Of a DNA stretch of 64,000 bases, positions 1 through 9,220 are shown in pieces (position 1 is the first letter of the stretch; each line of letters begins with the position of its first letter). The notes under the pieces were generated by a model, which had not been told where the DNA came from, did not search any database, and was given only the letters and a program-made list of their open reading frames with translations. Made by a program: the position numbers and the translations under genes. Source of the DNA: Stenotrophomonas pavanii (GTDB lineage Bacteria > Pseudomonadota > Gammaproteobacteria > Xanthomonadales > Xanthomonadaceae); assembly GCF_900101175.1 (NCBI RefSeq), contig NZ_FNFQ01000002.1, forward strand, positions 1 to 64,000. Direction: 5' to 3'.

Positions 1-501
1 GGCCTTGGCATCGATGGTCTTGTCGATGGCGATGGCCTGGCCGGCGTTGGCGCCGACCTGGAACAGCTGGCTGGAGAACGAGCCGTCCAGCAGCTTGGTG
101 CCGTTGAAGTCCGACTGCTTGGCAACGCGGTCGATTTCGCTGACCAGCTGGGTCACTTCGGCCTGCAGCGCCTTGCGGTCGCTGGCCGAATTGGTGGCGT
201 TGGAAGCCTGCACCGACAGCTCGCGGACGCGCTGCAGGTTGTTGCCGATTTCGGTCAGCGAACCTTCGGCGACCTGGGCCAGCGAGATGCCGTCGTTGGC
301 ATTGCGGATGGCGACGTCGGTACCGCGGATCTGCGTGCCGAAGCGCTCGGAGATCGCCAGACCGGCGGCGTCGTCCTTGGCGCTGTTGATGCGCGAACCG
401 GAGGACAGGCGCTGGATGGTGGTAGCCAGCGAGCTGCCGCTGGTGCTCAGGTTACGCTGAGCATTCAACGACATCGTATTGGTGTTGATGACTTGTGCCA
501 T
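1..501 (-). CDS. fliC: Flagellin, partial (runs off left edge)
   Basis: N-terminal 167 codons of a flagellin, the filament subunit exported through the flagellar type III system. The start is fixed by [17 protein letters not shown] at 501, identical in form to the neighbouring flagellin. The conserved N-terminal D0/D1 helices follow, with '[18 protein letters not shown]' and '[11 protein letters not shown]' type motifs. The C-terminus lies outside the window. An AAGGA sequence sits about 9-13 bases before the ATG. Only 72 bases separate it from the upstream flagellin, and I see no convincing promoter there, so it may depend partly on read-through. S. maltophilia is known to carry tandem fliC copies; a third may lie to the left. 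Confidence 0.95.
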   Translation of the reverse strand, partial: MAQVINTNTMSLNAQRNLSTSGSSLATTIQRLSSGSRINSAKDDAAGLAISERFGTQIRGTDVAIRNANDGISLAQVAEGSLTEIGNNLQRVRELSVQASNATNSASDRKALQAEVTQLVSEIDRVAKQSDFNGTKLLDGSFSSQLFQVGANAGQAIAIDKTIDAKA

Positions 502-542
502 GAGGAGAGGTCCTTGAGCGGTTGCACGTGAGTTGGGTTAGA

Positions 543-566
543 CGCCCCCGACGTGCCCCGGGGGCG
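543..566 (-). terminator. GC-rich hairpin between the two flagellin genes
   Basis: An 8-bp perfect stem (543-550 with 559-566, CGCCCCCG/CGGGGGCG) with an 8-base loop lies 7 bases after the stop of the upstream flagellin. No T-run follows on the minus strand, so it could be a weak terminator or an mRNA 3'-end stabiliser that sets the ratio of the two flagellins. Confidence 0.5.
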
Positions 567-573
567 GCTCATG

Positions 574-1791
574 TCAGCGCTGCAACAGGCTGAGCACGTT
601 CTGCGGTACCTGGTTGGCCTGGGCCAGCATGGCCGTACCGGCCTGCTGCAGGATCTGGGTGCGGGTCAGCTCGGCGGTCTCCTTGGCGAAGTCGGTATCG
701 CGGATGCGGCTGCGCGATGCGGACAGGTTCTCCGAGGAGGTCTGCAGGTTGGCCACCACCGAGGTGAAGCGGTTCTGGATTGCGCCGAGGTCGGCGCGGA
801 CGCTGTTGACCGATTCCAGGGCCTTGTCGACGATCGACATCGCCTTCTGTGCGCCTTCGGCGGTGGTGACGTTCAGGTCCTTGACGAAGCTGACCGCTGC
901 ACCGGTCAGGGTGCCGCCGTTGGTGCTGGTTTCGGTCAGGCCCAGGCCGGCGATGGTCGCAGCGGTGGCGCCGGCCGGCGGGGTGGCCGCGCTGACGCCC
1001 AGGGCGAAGGTCTGGCCGTCCTTGACCGAGGCCAGGCTGATGACGCCGGCATTGACCGAGGCCACCACACCGGTTTCACCCAGCTTGTTGTTGATCGCCG
1101 CGGCGGTGGCCGAGGTGATCGACTCGCCGGCCTTCACGGTGAAGTCGCTGATGGTGACCGTGGTGGCGGTGCCGCCCGGCGGGGTCACCGAGACCTGCAG
1201 GCCGGAGTAGGTGGTGTCGGCCGTCGCCTTGTCCACCGCCAGTGCGGTGCCGGTGTAGCCGTTGGCGAAGGTTGCCGCGCCCAGCGAATCGGCCTTGGCA
1301 TTGACCACGCTGTTGATCGCGATGGCCTGGCCGGCGTTGGCGCCCACCTGGAACAGCTGGCTGGTGAAGCTGCCATCGAGCAGCTTGGTGCCGTTGAAGT
1401 CGGCCTGCTTGGCGACGCGGTCGATTTCCGAGACCAGCTGGGTCACTTCGGCCTGCAGTGCCTTGCGGTCGCTGGCCGAGTTGGTGGCGTTGGAGGCCTG
1501 CACGCCCAGTTCGCGGATGCGCTGCAGGTTGTTGCCCACTTCGTTCAGCGAACCTTCGGCGACCTGGGCCAGCGAGATGCCGTCGTTGGCGTTGCGGATG
1601 GCCACGTCCAGGCCACGGATCTGGGTGGTGAAGCGCTCGCTGATGGCCAGGCCGGCCGCGTCGTCCTTCGCGCTGTTGATGCGCAGGCCGGACGAGAGGC
1701 GCTGGATGGTGGTAGCGAGCGAGCTGCCGCTGGTGCTCAGGTTGCGCTGAGCGTTGAGCGACATCGTATTGGTGTTGATTACCTGTGCCAT
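574..1791 (-). CDS. fliC: Flagellin, complete
   Basis: A 405-residue flagellin, normal length for the family. The start is taken at 1791 ([17 protein letters not shown]), not at upstream in-frame codons, because all flagellins begin this way and the adjacent copy matches. The N-terminal D0/D1 region (about residues 1-140) and the C-terminal D0/D1 region (about 320-405, ending in 'NQVPQNVLSLLQR') are conserved. The middle is Ala/Thr/Gly-rich and variable, as expected for the surface-exposed domains. A near-consensus sigma-28 promoter lies about 95 bases upstream. It lies downstream of flgL on the same strand but behind an intrinsic terminator, so it should be transcribed on its own as a late gene. 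Confidence 0.97.
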   Translation of the reverse strand: MAQVINTNTMSLNAQRNLSTSGSSLATTIQRLSSGLRINSAKDDAAGLAISERFTTQIRGLDVAIRNANDGISLAQVAEGSLNEVGNNLQRIRELGVQASNATNSASDRKALQAEVTQLVSEIDRVAKQADFNGTKLLDGSFTSQLFQVGANAGQAIAINSVVNAKADSLGAATFANGYTGTALAVDKATADTTYSGLQVSVTPPGGTATTVTISDFTVKAGESITSATAAAINNKLGETGVVASVNAGVISLASVKDGQTFALGVSAATPPAGATAATIAGLGLTETSTNGGTLTGAAVSFVKDLNVTTAEGAQKAMSIVDKALESVNSVRADLGAIQNRFTSVVANLQTSSENLSASRSRIRDTDFAKETAELTRTQILQQAGTAMLAQANQVPQNVLSLLQR

Positions 1792-1885
1792 GGGGTCGTC
1801 TCCTCTTATATGGAACCCGTTGGTGAATGGAACGAAGCGCCGCCTGTTTTTTTGTGTGGCTGTGTGCTTCGCCGTTGCCAAATGA

Positions 1886-1912
1886 ATAACGGCGCTTTGT
1901 CAACAACCTTTA
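1886..1912 (-). promoter_or_regulatory. Sigma-28 (FliA) promoter of flagellin gene
   Basis: Read on the minus strand, TAAAG (1908-1912), 14 bases, then GCCGTTAT (1886-1893). This matches the FliA consensus TAAAGTTT-N11-GCCGATAA in spacing and nearly all key bases. Transcription would start near 1879, giving a leader of roughly 90 bases before the ATG at 1791. The remaining sequence from 1792 to 2134 shows no gene. Confidence 0.85.
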
Positions 1913-2134
1913 GCCGTGAATTCCGTCGAAGCCAGAATTCGTTGCCTGAAGCTGTTTTCCCGGGGTTTTCAGCCCTGATGCCAGGGTGGAAGCGGCCCCG
2001 GGAGGGGCGGTCGGGCAGGGCCTGACCAGCGCTGATGAAGGTATCGGCGGGTTCGGGCCGGGCTTGATGGAGAATCACGGAAATCGGCCGGCGACGGCCA
2101 GGTGGCCGCGCAGCGGCGGGCAGGCGCGCAAACG

Positions 2135-2167
2135 AAAAAGGCCGCGATGCAGGGCATCGCGGCCTTT
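2135..2167 (-). terminator. Intrinsic terminator after flgL
   Basis: A 14-bp perfect stem (2137-2150 with 2154-2167, AAAGGCCGCGATGC) with a 3-base loop, followed on the minus strand by more Ts (TTTTTCGTTT counting the stem end). It lies 22 bases after the flgL stop and ends the long flg transcript before the flagellin promoter. Confidence 0.85.
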
Positions 2168-2188
2168 CGGGGTGACGCAGGAGAGGCG

Positions 2189-3391
2189 TCAGCGCAGCTT
2201 GTTGAACAGCGACATCGACTGCATCTGCGAGAAGATCGTCTGCGCCGCCTGCAACGCGGTGCTCTGCAGCTGGTACTGGCTCAGCGCATCGGCGTAATCC
2301 AGGTCGCGCATCTGCGACAGCGTGGTTTTCAGGGTCACGCCATTGGCCTCGCGCATGTCGGCGGCATTGTCCAGCGCCTTCAGCTGCGCGCCGCCCGCAG
2401 CGCGCGAATCGATCATCCGCTCGGACGCACGCGCCACGTCGCGCAGTGCGCTCTGCAACTGGTTCTGCTGCGCGGCCATCTGTGCAGGGGTGCCAGTGTC
2501 GGCGCCCAGCGCGGCCACCAGGTTGTCCATGGTGGAGAAGATGTCGCGGCTGCTGGCCGCCTGCACGTTGAAGCTGTCGCCGGCTGCCGGCGCGCCGGTG
2601 ATGCGCAGGCGCACACCGTTCACTTCCAGGTCGTCGCCGGCCTTGTAGGTGCCGGTGCCGGTCACGTTGCCCGCACCGTCCACCACCTCGTACTGGGTGC
2701 CGGTGGTGAAGCGCACGCTGAAGCCCTGGCCGTTCCAGCTGTCGCTGCCGTCGCGGGTGATGTTGGTCAGCACGCCGTTGCCGGTGTTGCCGGCCGCGGC
2801 GCTGCCGTCGACGAAGCCATCGCCGGTGGGAATGCGCATGAAGATCTCGCTGCCGGGCAGCGCGTCCTTCACGTAGGTGTCCGGACCGACTTCGACCTGC
2901 CGCTGGGTCTGGTCGCCACGGTAGACCACCTTGCCGTTGATCTTGGCAAAGGGCGGGTCACCGTCGTTGGTGCCACCAAACACGTAGCGGCCGGTGCCAT
3001 CATCAGCGTTGGCCAGTGACAGCAGGCCATCGCGGATCTGGTTGACCTCGGTGATCAGCGTCTTCTTGTCCGCCGCGCTCAGCGCCGGGTTGCTGGCCTG
3101 GATGGTCAGATCGTTGACGCGCGCCATCAGCTCGTTGACCTGCGCCAGGGTGTTTTCCTGCACGCCCAGGCGGTTCTGCACGTTGCCGGCATTGAGCTTC
3201 ATGCGGTCCAGTGCGGCCAGGCTGCGGTCAAGGCCGACCGCAGTGCCGGCAGCCACCGGATCGTCCTTGGCGCTGACGATCTTGCTGCCGGTGGCGATCT
3301 GCTGCTCCAGGTGGCTGAGCTTGGCCTGCTTGGCCATCATCAGCGACACCGACTGGTTGAACATCATGCTGGTGGAAATACGGCTGCTCAT
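2189..3391 (-). CDS. flgL: Flagellar hook-associated protein 3 (hook-filament junction)
   Basis: A 400-residue FlgL, one of two junction proteins between hook and filament. The N-terminus MSSRISTSMMFNQSV and a following flagellin-like coiled-coil region are typical, and the C-terminus ends with a flagellin-like helix ('DALSQYQLQSTALQAAQ'). The start codon overlaps the flgK stop (ATGA, 3388-3391), so the two are translationally coupled. It is the last gene of the minus-strand flgBCDEFGHIJKL block; an intrinsic terminator follows. Exported by the flagellar secretion system, so no signal peptide is expected or seen. Confidence 0.97.
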   Translation of the reverse strand: MSSRISTSMMFNQSVSLMMAKQAKLSHLEQQIATGSKIVSAKDDPVAAGTAVGLDRSLAALDRMKLNAGNVQNRLGVQENTLAQVNELMARVNDLTIQASNPALSAADKKTLITEVNQIRDGLLSLANADDGTGRYVFGGTNDGDPPFAKINGKVVYRGDQTQRQVEVGPDTYVKDALPGSEIFMRIPTGDGFVDGSAAAGNTGNGVLTNITRDGSDSWNGQGFSVRFTTGTQYEVVDGAGNVTGTGTYKAGDDLEVNGVRLRITGAPAAGDSFNVQAASSRDIFSTMDNLVAALGADTGTPAQMAAQQNQLQSALRDVARASERMIDSRAAGGAQLKALDNAADMREANGVTLKTTLSQMRDLDYADALSQYQLQSTALQAAQTIFSQMQSMSLFNKLR

Positions 3392-5268
3392 CGGCGGACG
3401 GCTCCCAGGATGGTCTGGAACATGCTGTCGGCGGTCGAGATCAGCTGCGAGGCGGCCTGGTAGGCCTGCTGCAGGCGCAGCATGTCCGCCGCTTCCTCGT
3501 CCAGGTTCACGCCGGAGACTTCGTCGCGGGCTTCCTGCGCTTTGTCATTGATCACCAGCTGCGCGTCGAGCGAGTACTCGGCCGAGCGGGCGGCGGCGCC
3601 GACCTGGGTGGTCAGGCCCCCCAGCGCACCATTGAGTGTCACCGTTCCGGCGTTGAAGGCCTTTGCGCTTTCCACCTTGGCCAGCTTCGACGCGTTGCTG
3701 TTGTCCGACGAGCCGGCCGGGGTGGGGGTGATGTTGAACGTGTCGCCCACCTTCGGCGCACCGTCCAGCACGAAGCTCCAGCCGTTGGCACTGATGGTCT
3801 GGCCTGGCGTATAGGTCTGCGGCGGGCCACCGTCGATGGTGTAGGTGGTGGCCGAGGTGAACACGATCGCTGCCGGATTGCGCAGGTTCGCGTGGGTCGA
3901 ATCGGTGACGGTTACACCGCTCAGCTTGCCGGTGCCGGTGTTGGCGGTGGCCGCTGCACCCTTGACGGCGGCGGCGGCGGCGATGCGCGACGGATCGGTG
4001 ATCGCCATTTCCAGGCTGCCGGCCACCCCCGCGGTCGGCTGCAGCAGGAAGCGGTCGTTGGCCGCCGGCGTGCCGCCGACCACCAGCTGCACGCCGTTGA
4101 TCACCAGCGGATCGCCGGCGGTGCCGGTGCCGGTCAGCGGGATGCTGGCACCGGTGTCGGCACGGCTGGCCTTCCAGGTGGTGCCATCGAACTGCAGCAC
4201 CACGTTCTGCGCGTCCAGCTTGCCCAGGTCGCCATAGGTTGCGGTCAGGGTGCCGGTGCCGCTGTTGCTGTTGTTGGCGGTGACGCGCGGGTTGCCGATG
4301 TTGAAGAAGTCCCCACCCATCTGGCCATACAGGTCCACGCCCTGGTGGTGCACCTGGTTGAAGCTCTCGGCCAGGCCCACCGCCAGCTTGCCCAGTTCGG
4401 CCTGGGCCGGGGTCAGCACGGTGTCGCGGAACTCCAGCAGGCCGCCGATCTGGCCGCCGACTGCCTTCGGGTCGAGGCGGATGGTGTTGCCCTGGGTCTC
4501 CAGCGCCAACTGCAAGCGCTCGGGCTGGTACGGGTCGGCCACGGTGGTGACCTTGGTCGCCGTGGTACCCACCACCAGTGCGTTGCCGCCGGCGGTGTAG
4601 ACATTCATGATGCCGCCGTCCTGGATCACCGCCGTGCCACCGGTGTAGCCGATCAGCTGGGTGATCAGCTGGTCGCGGCGGTCGAGCAGGTCGGGCGCCG
4701 CGGTGGCGACATTGGTGCCGATGGCGCCGTTGATCTGGGCGATCTCCTGCGCCAGGCGGTTGACCTCGGTGGCACCGGCCAGCAGGCCGTTGTTGACCTC
4801 GCTGTTGAGGTTGTTGAGGTGCGTGTTGAGCTGCACGAAGCGGTTGGCCAGTGCTTTGCCACCGTCGAGCATGTTCTGGCGGTCGGCGGTGCCGGCCGCG
4901 TTCGACGACAGGCCACTGACCGAATCGAAGAAGTTCGACCAGACGCCAGAGACATTCGTGGCCGCATCGGAGAACAGCGCGTTGACCCGGTCGGCCATGC
5001 CCGAAAGCTGTTTCAGGCGCGCCAGTTCACCACTGCTGTCGAGCAGTCGCGAGATCGCCAGCTGGTCGGCGGTGCGGCGGATGTCGGTGATACGGGTGCC
5101 GTTGCCGACCGTGCCATAGCCGTAGTTCTGCGGGTCGGCGGTGGCGAAGTTGACCTTCTGCCGGCTGTAGCCGGGCGTATTGAGGTTGGCCACGTTGTGG
5201 CTGGTGGTCGCCAACGCACGCTGGAAGGCGAGCAGGGCACCGGTACCGGTGGAAAGTACGCTGGACAT
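3388..5268 (-). CDS. flgK: Flagellar hook-associated protein 1
   Basis: A 626-residue FlgK, the first hook-filament junction protein. I chose the ATG at 5268 (MSSVLSTGTGALLAFQRAL) because GAGGA sits about 8 bases upstream and family members start there; a TTG at 5280 would only add four residues. The rod/hook motif 'HNVANLNTPGYSRQ' lies at about residues 25-40, and the C-terminal helix 'MLRLQQAYQAASQLI' matches the family. The large Thr/Gly/Ala-rich middle is the variable domain. The gene lies 8 bases after flgJ and overlaps flgL. Confidence 0.97.
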   Translation of the reverse strand: MSSVLSTGTGALLAFQRALATTSHNVANLNTPGYSRQKVNFATADPQNYGYGTVGNGTRITDIRRTADQLAISRLLDSSGELARLKQLSGMADRVNALFSDAATNVSGVWSNFFDSVSGLSSNAAGTADRQNMLDGGKALANRFVQLNTHLNNLNSEVNNGLLAGATEVNRLAQEIAQINGAIGTNVATAAPDLLDRRDQLITQLIGYTGGTAVIQDGGIMNVYTAGGNALVVGTTATKVTTVADPYQPERLQLALETQGNTIRLDPKAVGGQIGGLLEFRDTVLTPAQAELGKLAVGLAESFNQVHHQGVDLYGQMGGDFFNIGNPRVTANNSNSGTGTLTATYGDLGKLDAQNVVLQFDGTTWKASRADTGASIPLTGTGTAGDPLVINGVQLVVGGTPAANDRFLLQPTAGVAGSLEMAITDPSRIAAAAAVKGAAATANTGTGKLSGVTVTDSTHANLRNPAAIVFTSATTYTIDGGPPQTYTPGQTISANGWSFVLDGAPKVGDTFNITPTPAGSSDNSNASKLAKVESAKAFNAGTVTLNGALGGLTTQVGAAARSAEYSLDAQLVINDKAQEARDEVSGVNLDEEAADMLRLQQAYQAASQLISTADSMFQTILGAVRR

Positions 5269-5276
5269 GGGGTTCC

Positions 5277-6476
5277 TCAACGACGGGTGATACCCAGCGC
5301 CGCGGTCGCGGTGCTGGCGAAGGTCTGGCCAAGGCGCGAACCGGCGTCGGTCACGGCCGCTACGGCACGCTCGATGGTCGGGCCACCGGCAATCGCGGCG
5401 ATCTTGGCTGCATAGCGCGGGTCAGTGGCATAGCCGGCGCGCTGCAGGCCACGGGCGAAGCCCTGCACATCGGTGCCGGCCTGCAGGGCCTGCTGGTAAC
5501 GCGGGCTGGTCTTCAGCAGGCGCACATAGTCGGCAAAGCTCTCGGCGGGCGAGCTGTAGGCGCGGAAGCTGGCGGTTTCGTTGCGGCGCACGCCATCCAC
5601 ATACTCGTGGGTGCCGGCTTCAACGCGCTGGCCGCTCCAGCCGGTGGCCTTGATGCCGAACAGATTGTGCGAGGTGCTGCCGTCGGACTGGCGGATGTGG
5701 CGCTTGCCCCAACCGGTTTCCAGCGCTGCCTGGGCTACCAGCGCCCGGGCATCCACGCCCAGTTCCCGGGCCGCGCTCTGCGCGTGCTGCCAGATGCTGG
5801 CGACGAAACCCTCCGGCGTGTGCTCGCCGAGCTGGGCGACGGCGGTCCGGGTGGCCAGCGCGTCGACCGGGCTGACGGCGGTGCCGCGGTTGCTGGCCGT
5901 GGCCGACCATTGATCGTTGTTGGCGGCCCAATTCTGGCCCTGCAGGCTGCCCATGTACGGATCCTCGGTGCCGAGCGAGCGATGCAGGCCGCTGCTTTCG
6001 CGGCCGGCGATCAGGTCCAGCGCCTGCTCCATCGGTGCCAGCGCGGCCTGCGCACCGTGCTGTGCGCCGGCCGCCATCTGCTGCAGCATGCGCACGGCCT
6101 GGCTGCCATCTTCCAGCGGCAGCGACGGTGCCGGCTTGTCCGGCGCGTTGAGCTGGTAGGCGCGGCTGGCCTTGGCCGGATCCACGCGGGTATCCAGCGC
6201 CGGGCCGTCGGCGGCCTGGCCGGACAGCTGGCGGCTGATCATGCCCGACAGCCCCAGGCCCTTGCCGCGGGTCATCGCCTCGGCGATCTTCTGGTCGTAC
6301 ATGTCGCGGAACGTCTTGTTCTCGCCGGGAAACAGCGAGTCGCCGAAGCTGGCATCGCGCATGCTCTTGACCAGCATCTGCGCGAACTGGCCTTCCAGCT
6401 GGCGTGCGACCTTGTCGATCTTCGCCGGATCGTTCTGCTGCGCCGGGTGCAGGTCGAATGCGGGATTGATGCGCAT
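5277..6476 (-). CDS. flgJ: Flagellar rod assembly protein / peptidoglycan hydrolase
   Basis: A 399-residue bifunctional FlgJ: an N-terminal rod-capping domain (about residues 1-100, 'KIDKVARQLEGQFAQMLV') and a C-terminal glucosaminidase-type domain (about 215-370) that opens the peptidoglycan for the growing rod. The catalytic glutamate is likely E253 in 'ALETGWGKRH'. The two domains are joined by a long Ala/Gln-rich linker, longer than in E. coli FlgJ (about 313 residues). The start ATG at 6476 lies one base after the flgI stop, indicating coupling. Confidence 0.96.
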   Translation of the reverse strand: MRINPAFDLHPAQQNDPAKIDKVARQLEGQFAQMLVKSMRDASFGDSLFPGENKTFRDMYDQKIAEAMTRGKGLGLSGMISRQLSGQAADGPALDTRVDPAKASRAYQLNAPDKPAPSLPLEDGSQAVRMLQQMAAGAQHGAQAALAPMEQALDLIAGRESSGLHRSLGTEDPYMGSLQGQNWAANNDQWSATASNRGTAVSPVDALATRTAVAQLGEHTPEGFVASIWQHAQSAARELGVDARALVAQAALETGWGKRHIRQSDGSTSHNLFGIKATGWSGQRVEAGTHEYVDGVRRNETASFRAYSSPAESFADYVRLLKTSPRYQQALQAGTDVQGFARGLQRAGYATDPRYAAKIAAIAGGPTIERAVAAVTDAGSRLGQTFASTATAALGITRR

Positions 6477-6477
6477 G

Positions 6478-7614
6478 TCAGATCACCTCGAGCTCGGCAC
6501 TCAGTGCGCCGGCCTGCTTCAGGGCTTCCAGGATCGCGATCAGGTCACCCGGCGCCGCACCCACGGCGTTCACCGCGTGCACGATCTCGTCCAGGGTGGT
6601 GCCGCCGCTGAACTTGAACATGCGGCTGCCGTCATTGGTGGCGGTGATGGTCGACTGCGGGCTGGCGACGGTGCGGCCGCCGGACAGGGCATTGGGCTGG
6701 CTGACGTTGGTGTTTTCCTGGATCGTCACCGTCAGCGAACCATGCGAGATGGCAGCAGGGCCGACCCGTACCTGCTGGCCGATGACCACCGTGCCCGTGC
6801 GCGAATTGACCACGACCTTGGCCGGCGCGCTGCCCGGGGTCAGTTCCAGGTTCTCGATGCGCGCCAGCAGGCCGATGCGCGCGCCCGGATCGGTCGGCGC
6901 AGTGACCGCGACCGTCACGCCATCGATCGCCCGCGCGGCGCCTTCGCCGAACGCGTTGTTGAGCGCGGCGACCATGCGCGAGACAGTAGTGAAATCGTTG
7001 TTGTGCAGGTTCAGGGTGATGTCACCGCCGTTGGCCAGCGGATCGGGCAGGGCGCGTTCAACGGTGGCGCCGTTGGGAATGCGGCCGACGCTGGGCACGT
7101 TCACCGAGACGCGCGAACCATCCTTGCCCTGCGCACCGAAGCCGCCGACGATCAGGTTGCCCTGCGCGATCGCATAGATCTGGCCATCGGCGCCGCGCAG
7201 CGGGGCCATCAGCAGCGAGCCGCCGCGCAGCGACACCGCGTTGCCGATCGAGGACACGGTGATGTCGATCGGCTGGCCCGGCTTGGCGAAGGGCGGCAGC
7301 TCGGCATGGATCGCCACCGCCGCCACATTCTTCAGCTGCGGGTTGACGTTCGGCGGTACGTTCACGCCCAGCTCGCCGAGCAGGTTCTTCAGGCTCTGCA
7401 CGGTGAAGGGCGCCTGGCTGGTGCGGTCGCCGCTGCCATCCAGGCCGACCACCAGGCCGTAGCCCACCAGGGCGTTGCCACGCACGCCGCCGACCTGGGC
7501 CAGGTCCTTGATGCGTTCGGCGCTGGCCGGGGCAGCCACGACCAGCAGCATCAGCGCGACGAACGACGCCACGCGGCGCTGCCAGGAAGAAGAGGAGAAG
7601 AGTTTCATGGCCAT
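6478..7614 (-). CDS. flgI: Flagellar P-ring protein
   Basis: A 378-residue FlgI, the periplasmic P-ring subunit around the rod. A Sec signal peptide is visible (Arg near position 13, hydrophobic '[15 protein letters not shown]', cleavage after ASA, about residue 32). The mature start '[20 protein letters not shown]' is a strong family signature. The first codons read ATG GCC ATG, so the start could equally be 7608. It is two bases after flgH and just ahead of flgJ. FlgA, its chaperone, is encoded divergently at 14116. Confidence 0.97.
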   Translation of the reverse strand: MAMKLFSSSSWQRRVASFVALMLLVVAAPASAERIKDLAQVGGVRGNALVGYGLVVGLDGSGDRTSQAPFTVQSLKNLLGELGVNVPPNVNPQLKNVAAVAIHAELPPFAKPGQPIDITVSSIGNAVSLRGGSLLMAPLRGADGQIYAIAQGNLIVGGFGAQGKDGSRVSVNVPSVGRIPNGATVERALPDPLANGGDITLNLHNNDFTTVSRMVAALNNAFGEGAARAIDGVTVAVTAPTDPGARIGLLARIENLELTPGSAPAKVVVNSRTGTVVIGQQVRVGPAAISHGSLTVTIQENTNVSQPNALSGGRTVASPQSTITATNDGSRMFKFSGGTTLDEIVHAVNAVGAAPGDLIAILEALKQAGALSAELEVI

Positions 7615-7616
7615 AC

Positions 7617-8309
7617 TCAGAACGGCGTCAGGCCGGAATTGAAGAATCGGCTCAGCCAGCCCATCGCGTTGGACTGCGCGACCGGGCCGCGGCCGCCGTA
7701 GACGATGCGGGCCTCGGCCACGCGGCTGGAAGGAATGGTGTTGTCCTGGCTGATGTCGCCCGGGCGCACGATGCCCTGCACCTGCACCAGTTCATCACCC
7801 TGGTTCAGTCGCAGGTTCTTCTGCCCCTGCACCACCAGGTTGCCGTTGGGCAGGCGCTGGATCACCGTGACGGTGACGCTGCCCTGCAGGCGGTTGCTCT
7901 GCGCGCTGTTGCCCTTGCCGGTGAAATCGCGCTTGCCTGCTGCGGTGGCGCTGAGGATGTCCTTGCCGCCCAGGGTGACCGGCGCGCCGAGGATGGACGG
8001 CGTGCCCAGGCTCAGGTTCGATTCCTTGTTGGTGGCAGTGTTGGCACTGGTCTGCGCGGTGGTGTTTTCCAGCAGGGTGATGGTCAGCAGGTCGCCGACA
8101 TCACGTGCGCGGCGGTCCGAGTACAGCTGCAGGGTGGGACCGGCGGCGTAGATCGCGCCGGCAGTCGGCGCGGCCTGCGGCGGCATGATCGGCTGGATCG
8201 GTGCCATCGCCGGGTAGGGGCGCACGTCGCCCGCGATCACGCAGCCACCGAGCAGGGCGACCACGGCGCAGGCGAGGGCAGTGCGGGCGAAGTTGGAAAT
8301 GGGCGACAT
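7617..8309 (-). CDS. flgH: Flagellar L-ring protein (lipoprotein)
   Basis: A 230-residue FlgH, the outer-membrane L-ring subunit. The N-terminus is a lipoprotein signal with lipobox 'LLGGC' at about residues 19-23. Family motifs are visible: '[20 protein letters not shown]' and '[16 protein letters not shown]', with a C-terminal 'GWLSRFF'. It sits between flgG (22 bases upstream) and flgI (two bases downstream) in the operon. Confidence 0.97.
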   Translation of the reverse strand: MSPISNFARTALACAVVALLGGCVIAGDVRPYPAMAPIQPIMPPQAAPTAGAIYAAGPTLQLYSDRRARDVGDLLTITLLENTTAQTSANTATNKESNLSLGTPSILGAPVTLGGKDILSATAAGKRDFTGKGNSAQSNRLQGSVTVTVIQRLPNGNLVVQGQKNLRLNQGDELVQVQGIVRPGDISQDNTIPSSRVAEARIVYGGRGPVAQSNAMGWLSRFFNSGLTPF

Positions 8310-8331
8310 GGCGGTTTCCCGGTTGGGCCGG

Positions 8332-9117
8332 TCAGATCTTGTTGTTGAGGTAGCCGAGCATCGAGTCGGTGGTGGAGATCGCCTTGGCGTTCATTTCGTA
8401 GGCGCGCTGGGTTTCGATCATCGACACCAGCTCTTCGACCACGTTGACGTTGCTGCCTTCCAGCGCGCCCTGCACCACGGTGCCGAGGCCGTTCAGGCCG
8501 GGGTTGCCGTTCTGCGCCGGGCCCGATGCCGTGGTTTCCAGGAACAGGTTCTCGCCACGCGCCTGCAGGCCGGCCGGATTGACGAAGTCGGTCAGGGTCA
8601 GCGCGCCCACTTCCACCGACGCCGCGTTGTCGGCCATCTTCACGCTGATGGTGCCGTCGCTGCCGATGGTGACCGACTGCGCACCTTCAGGAATCTGGAT
8701 GCCCGGCTGCACCGGGTAGCCGCTGTTGGTGACCAGTTCGCTGTCCTGGTTGATCTTGAACGAGCCATCACGGGTATAGGCCGAGCTGCCGTCGGGCATC
8801 TGCACTTCGAAGAAGCCGCGGCCGTTGACCATCACGTCCAGCGCGCGGCCGGTCTGCTGCTGGCCGCCCTGTTCGAAATTCTTGGCGGTGGCGACCACGC
8901 GAACGCCGGTACCGAGCTGCAGGCCGGTCGGCAGCTGGGTCTGCGCCGACGAAGAGCCGCCGGGCTGGCGTACCTGCTGGTACAGCAGGTCCTCGAAGCT
9001 GGCACGGTCCTGCTTGAAGCCGGTGGTGTTGGTGTTGGCGAGGTTGTTGGAAACCACCGACATGCGCATCTGCTGCGCATCCAGTCCGGTTTTCGCGATC
9101 CACAATGCCTGGTTCAT
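8332..9117 (-). CDS. flgG: Flagellar distal rod protein
   Basis: A 261-residue FlgG, matching the usual length of about 260. I place the start at 9117 (MNQALWIAKTGLDAQQ), because upstream codons in this frame encode nothing family-like. The motif 'NNLANTNTTGFKQDRASFED' near residue 20 and the C-terminal 'SNVNVVEELVSMIETQRAYE' are classic rod/hook elements. A sigma-54 promoter about 58 bases upstream gives flgG and downstream genes an internal promoter. Confidence 0.97.
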   Translation of the reverse strand: MNQALWIAKTGLDAQQMRMSVVSNNLANTNTTGFKQDRASFEDLLYQQVRQPGGSSSAQTQLPTGLQLGTGVRVVATAKNFEQGGQQQTGRALDVMVNGRGFFEVQMPDGSSAYTRDGSFKINQDSELVTNSGYPVQPGIQIPEGAQSVTIGSDGTISVKMADNAASVEVGALTLTDFVNPAGLQARGENLFLETTASGPAQNGNPGLNGLGTVVQGALEGSNVNVVEELVSMIETQRAYEMNAKAISTTDSMLGYLNNKI

Positions 9118-9174
9118 CTTCGGTGTCCTGTCTGGGTGAAGCCGGCCGCGCGATGCGGCCCCTGGTAACGGGTG

Positions 9175-9190
9175 TGCAAGCGGTGTGCCA
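9175..9190 (-). promoter_or_regulatory. Sigma-54 promoter upstream of flgG
   Basis: The minus strand reads TGGCACACCGCTTGCA: GG and GC separated by 10 bases, with TGGCAC and TTGCA matching the RpoN consensus. It lies in the 103-base flgF-flgG gap, 58 bases before the flgG start. Confidence 0.8.
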
Positions 9191-9220
9191 GCGCCGCGCC
9201 CGGGCGGCGCCGGAAATCCG

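Noticed and set aside
553..2025. A 490-codon plus-strand frame over the flagellin gene and its promoter
   Set aside because: Gly/Arg/Ala/His-rich shadow of the flagellin gene, with no family content.
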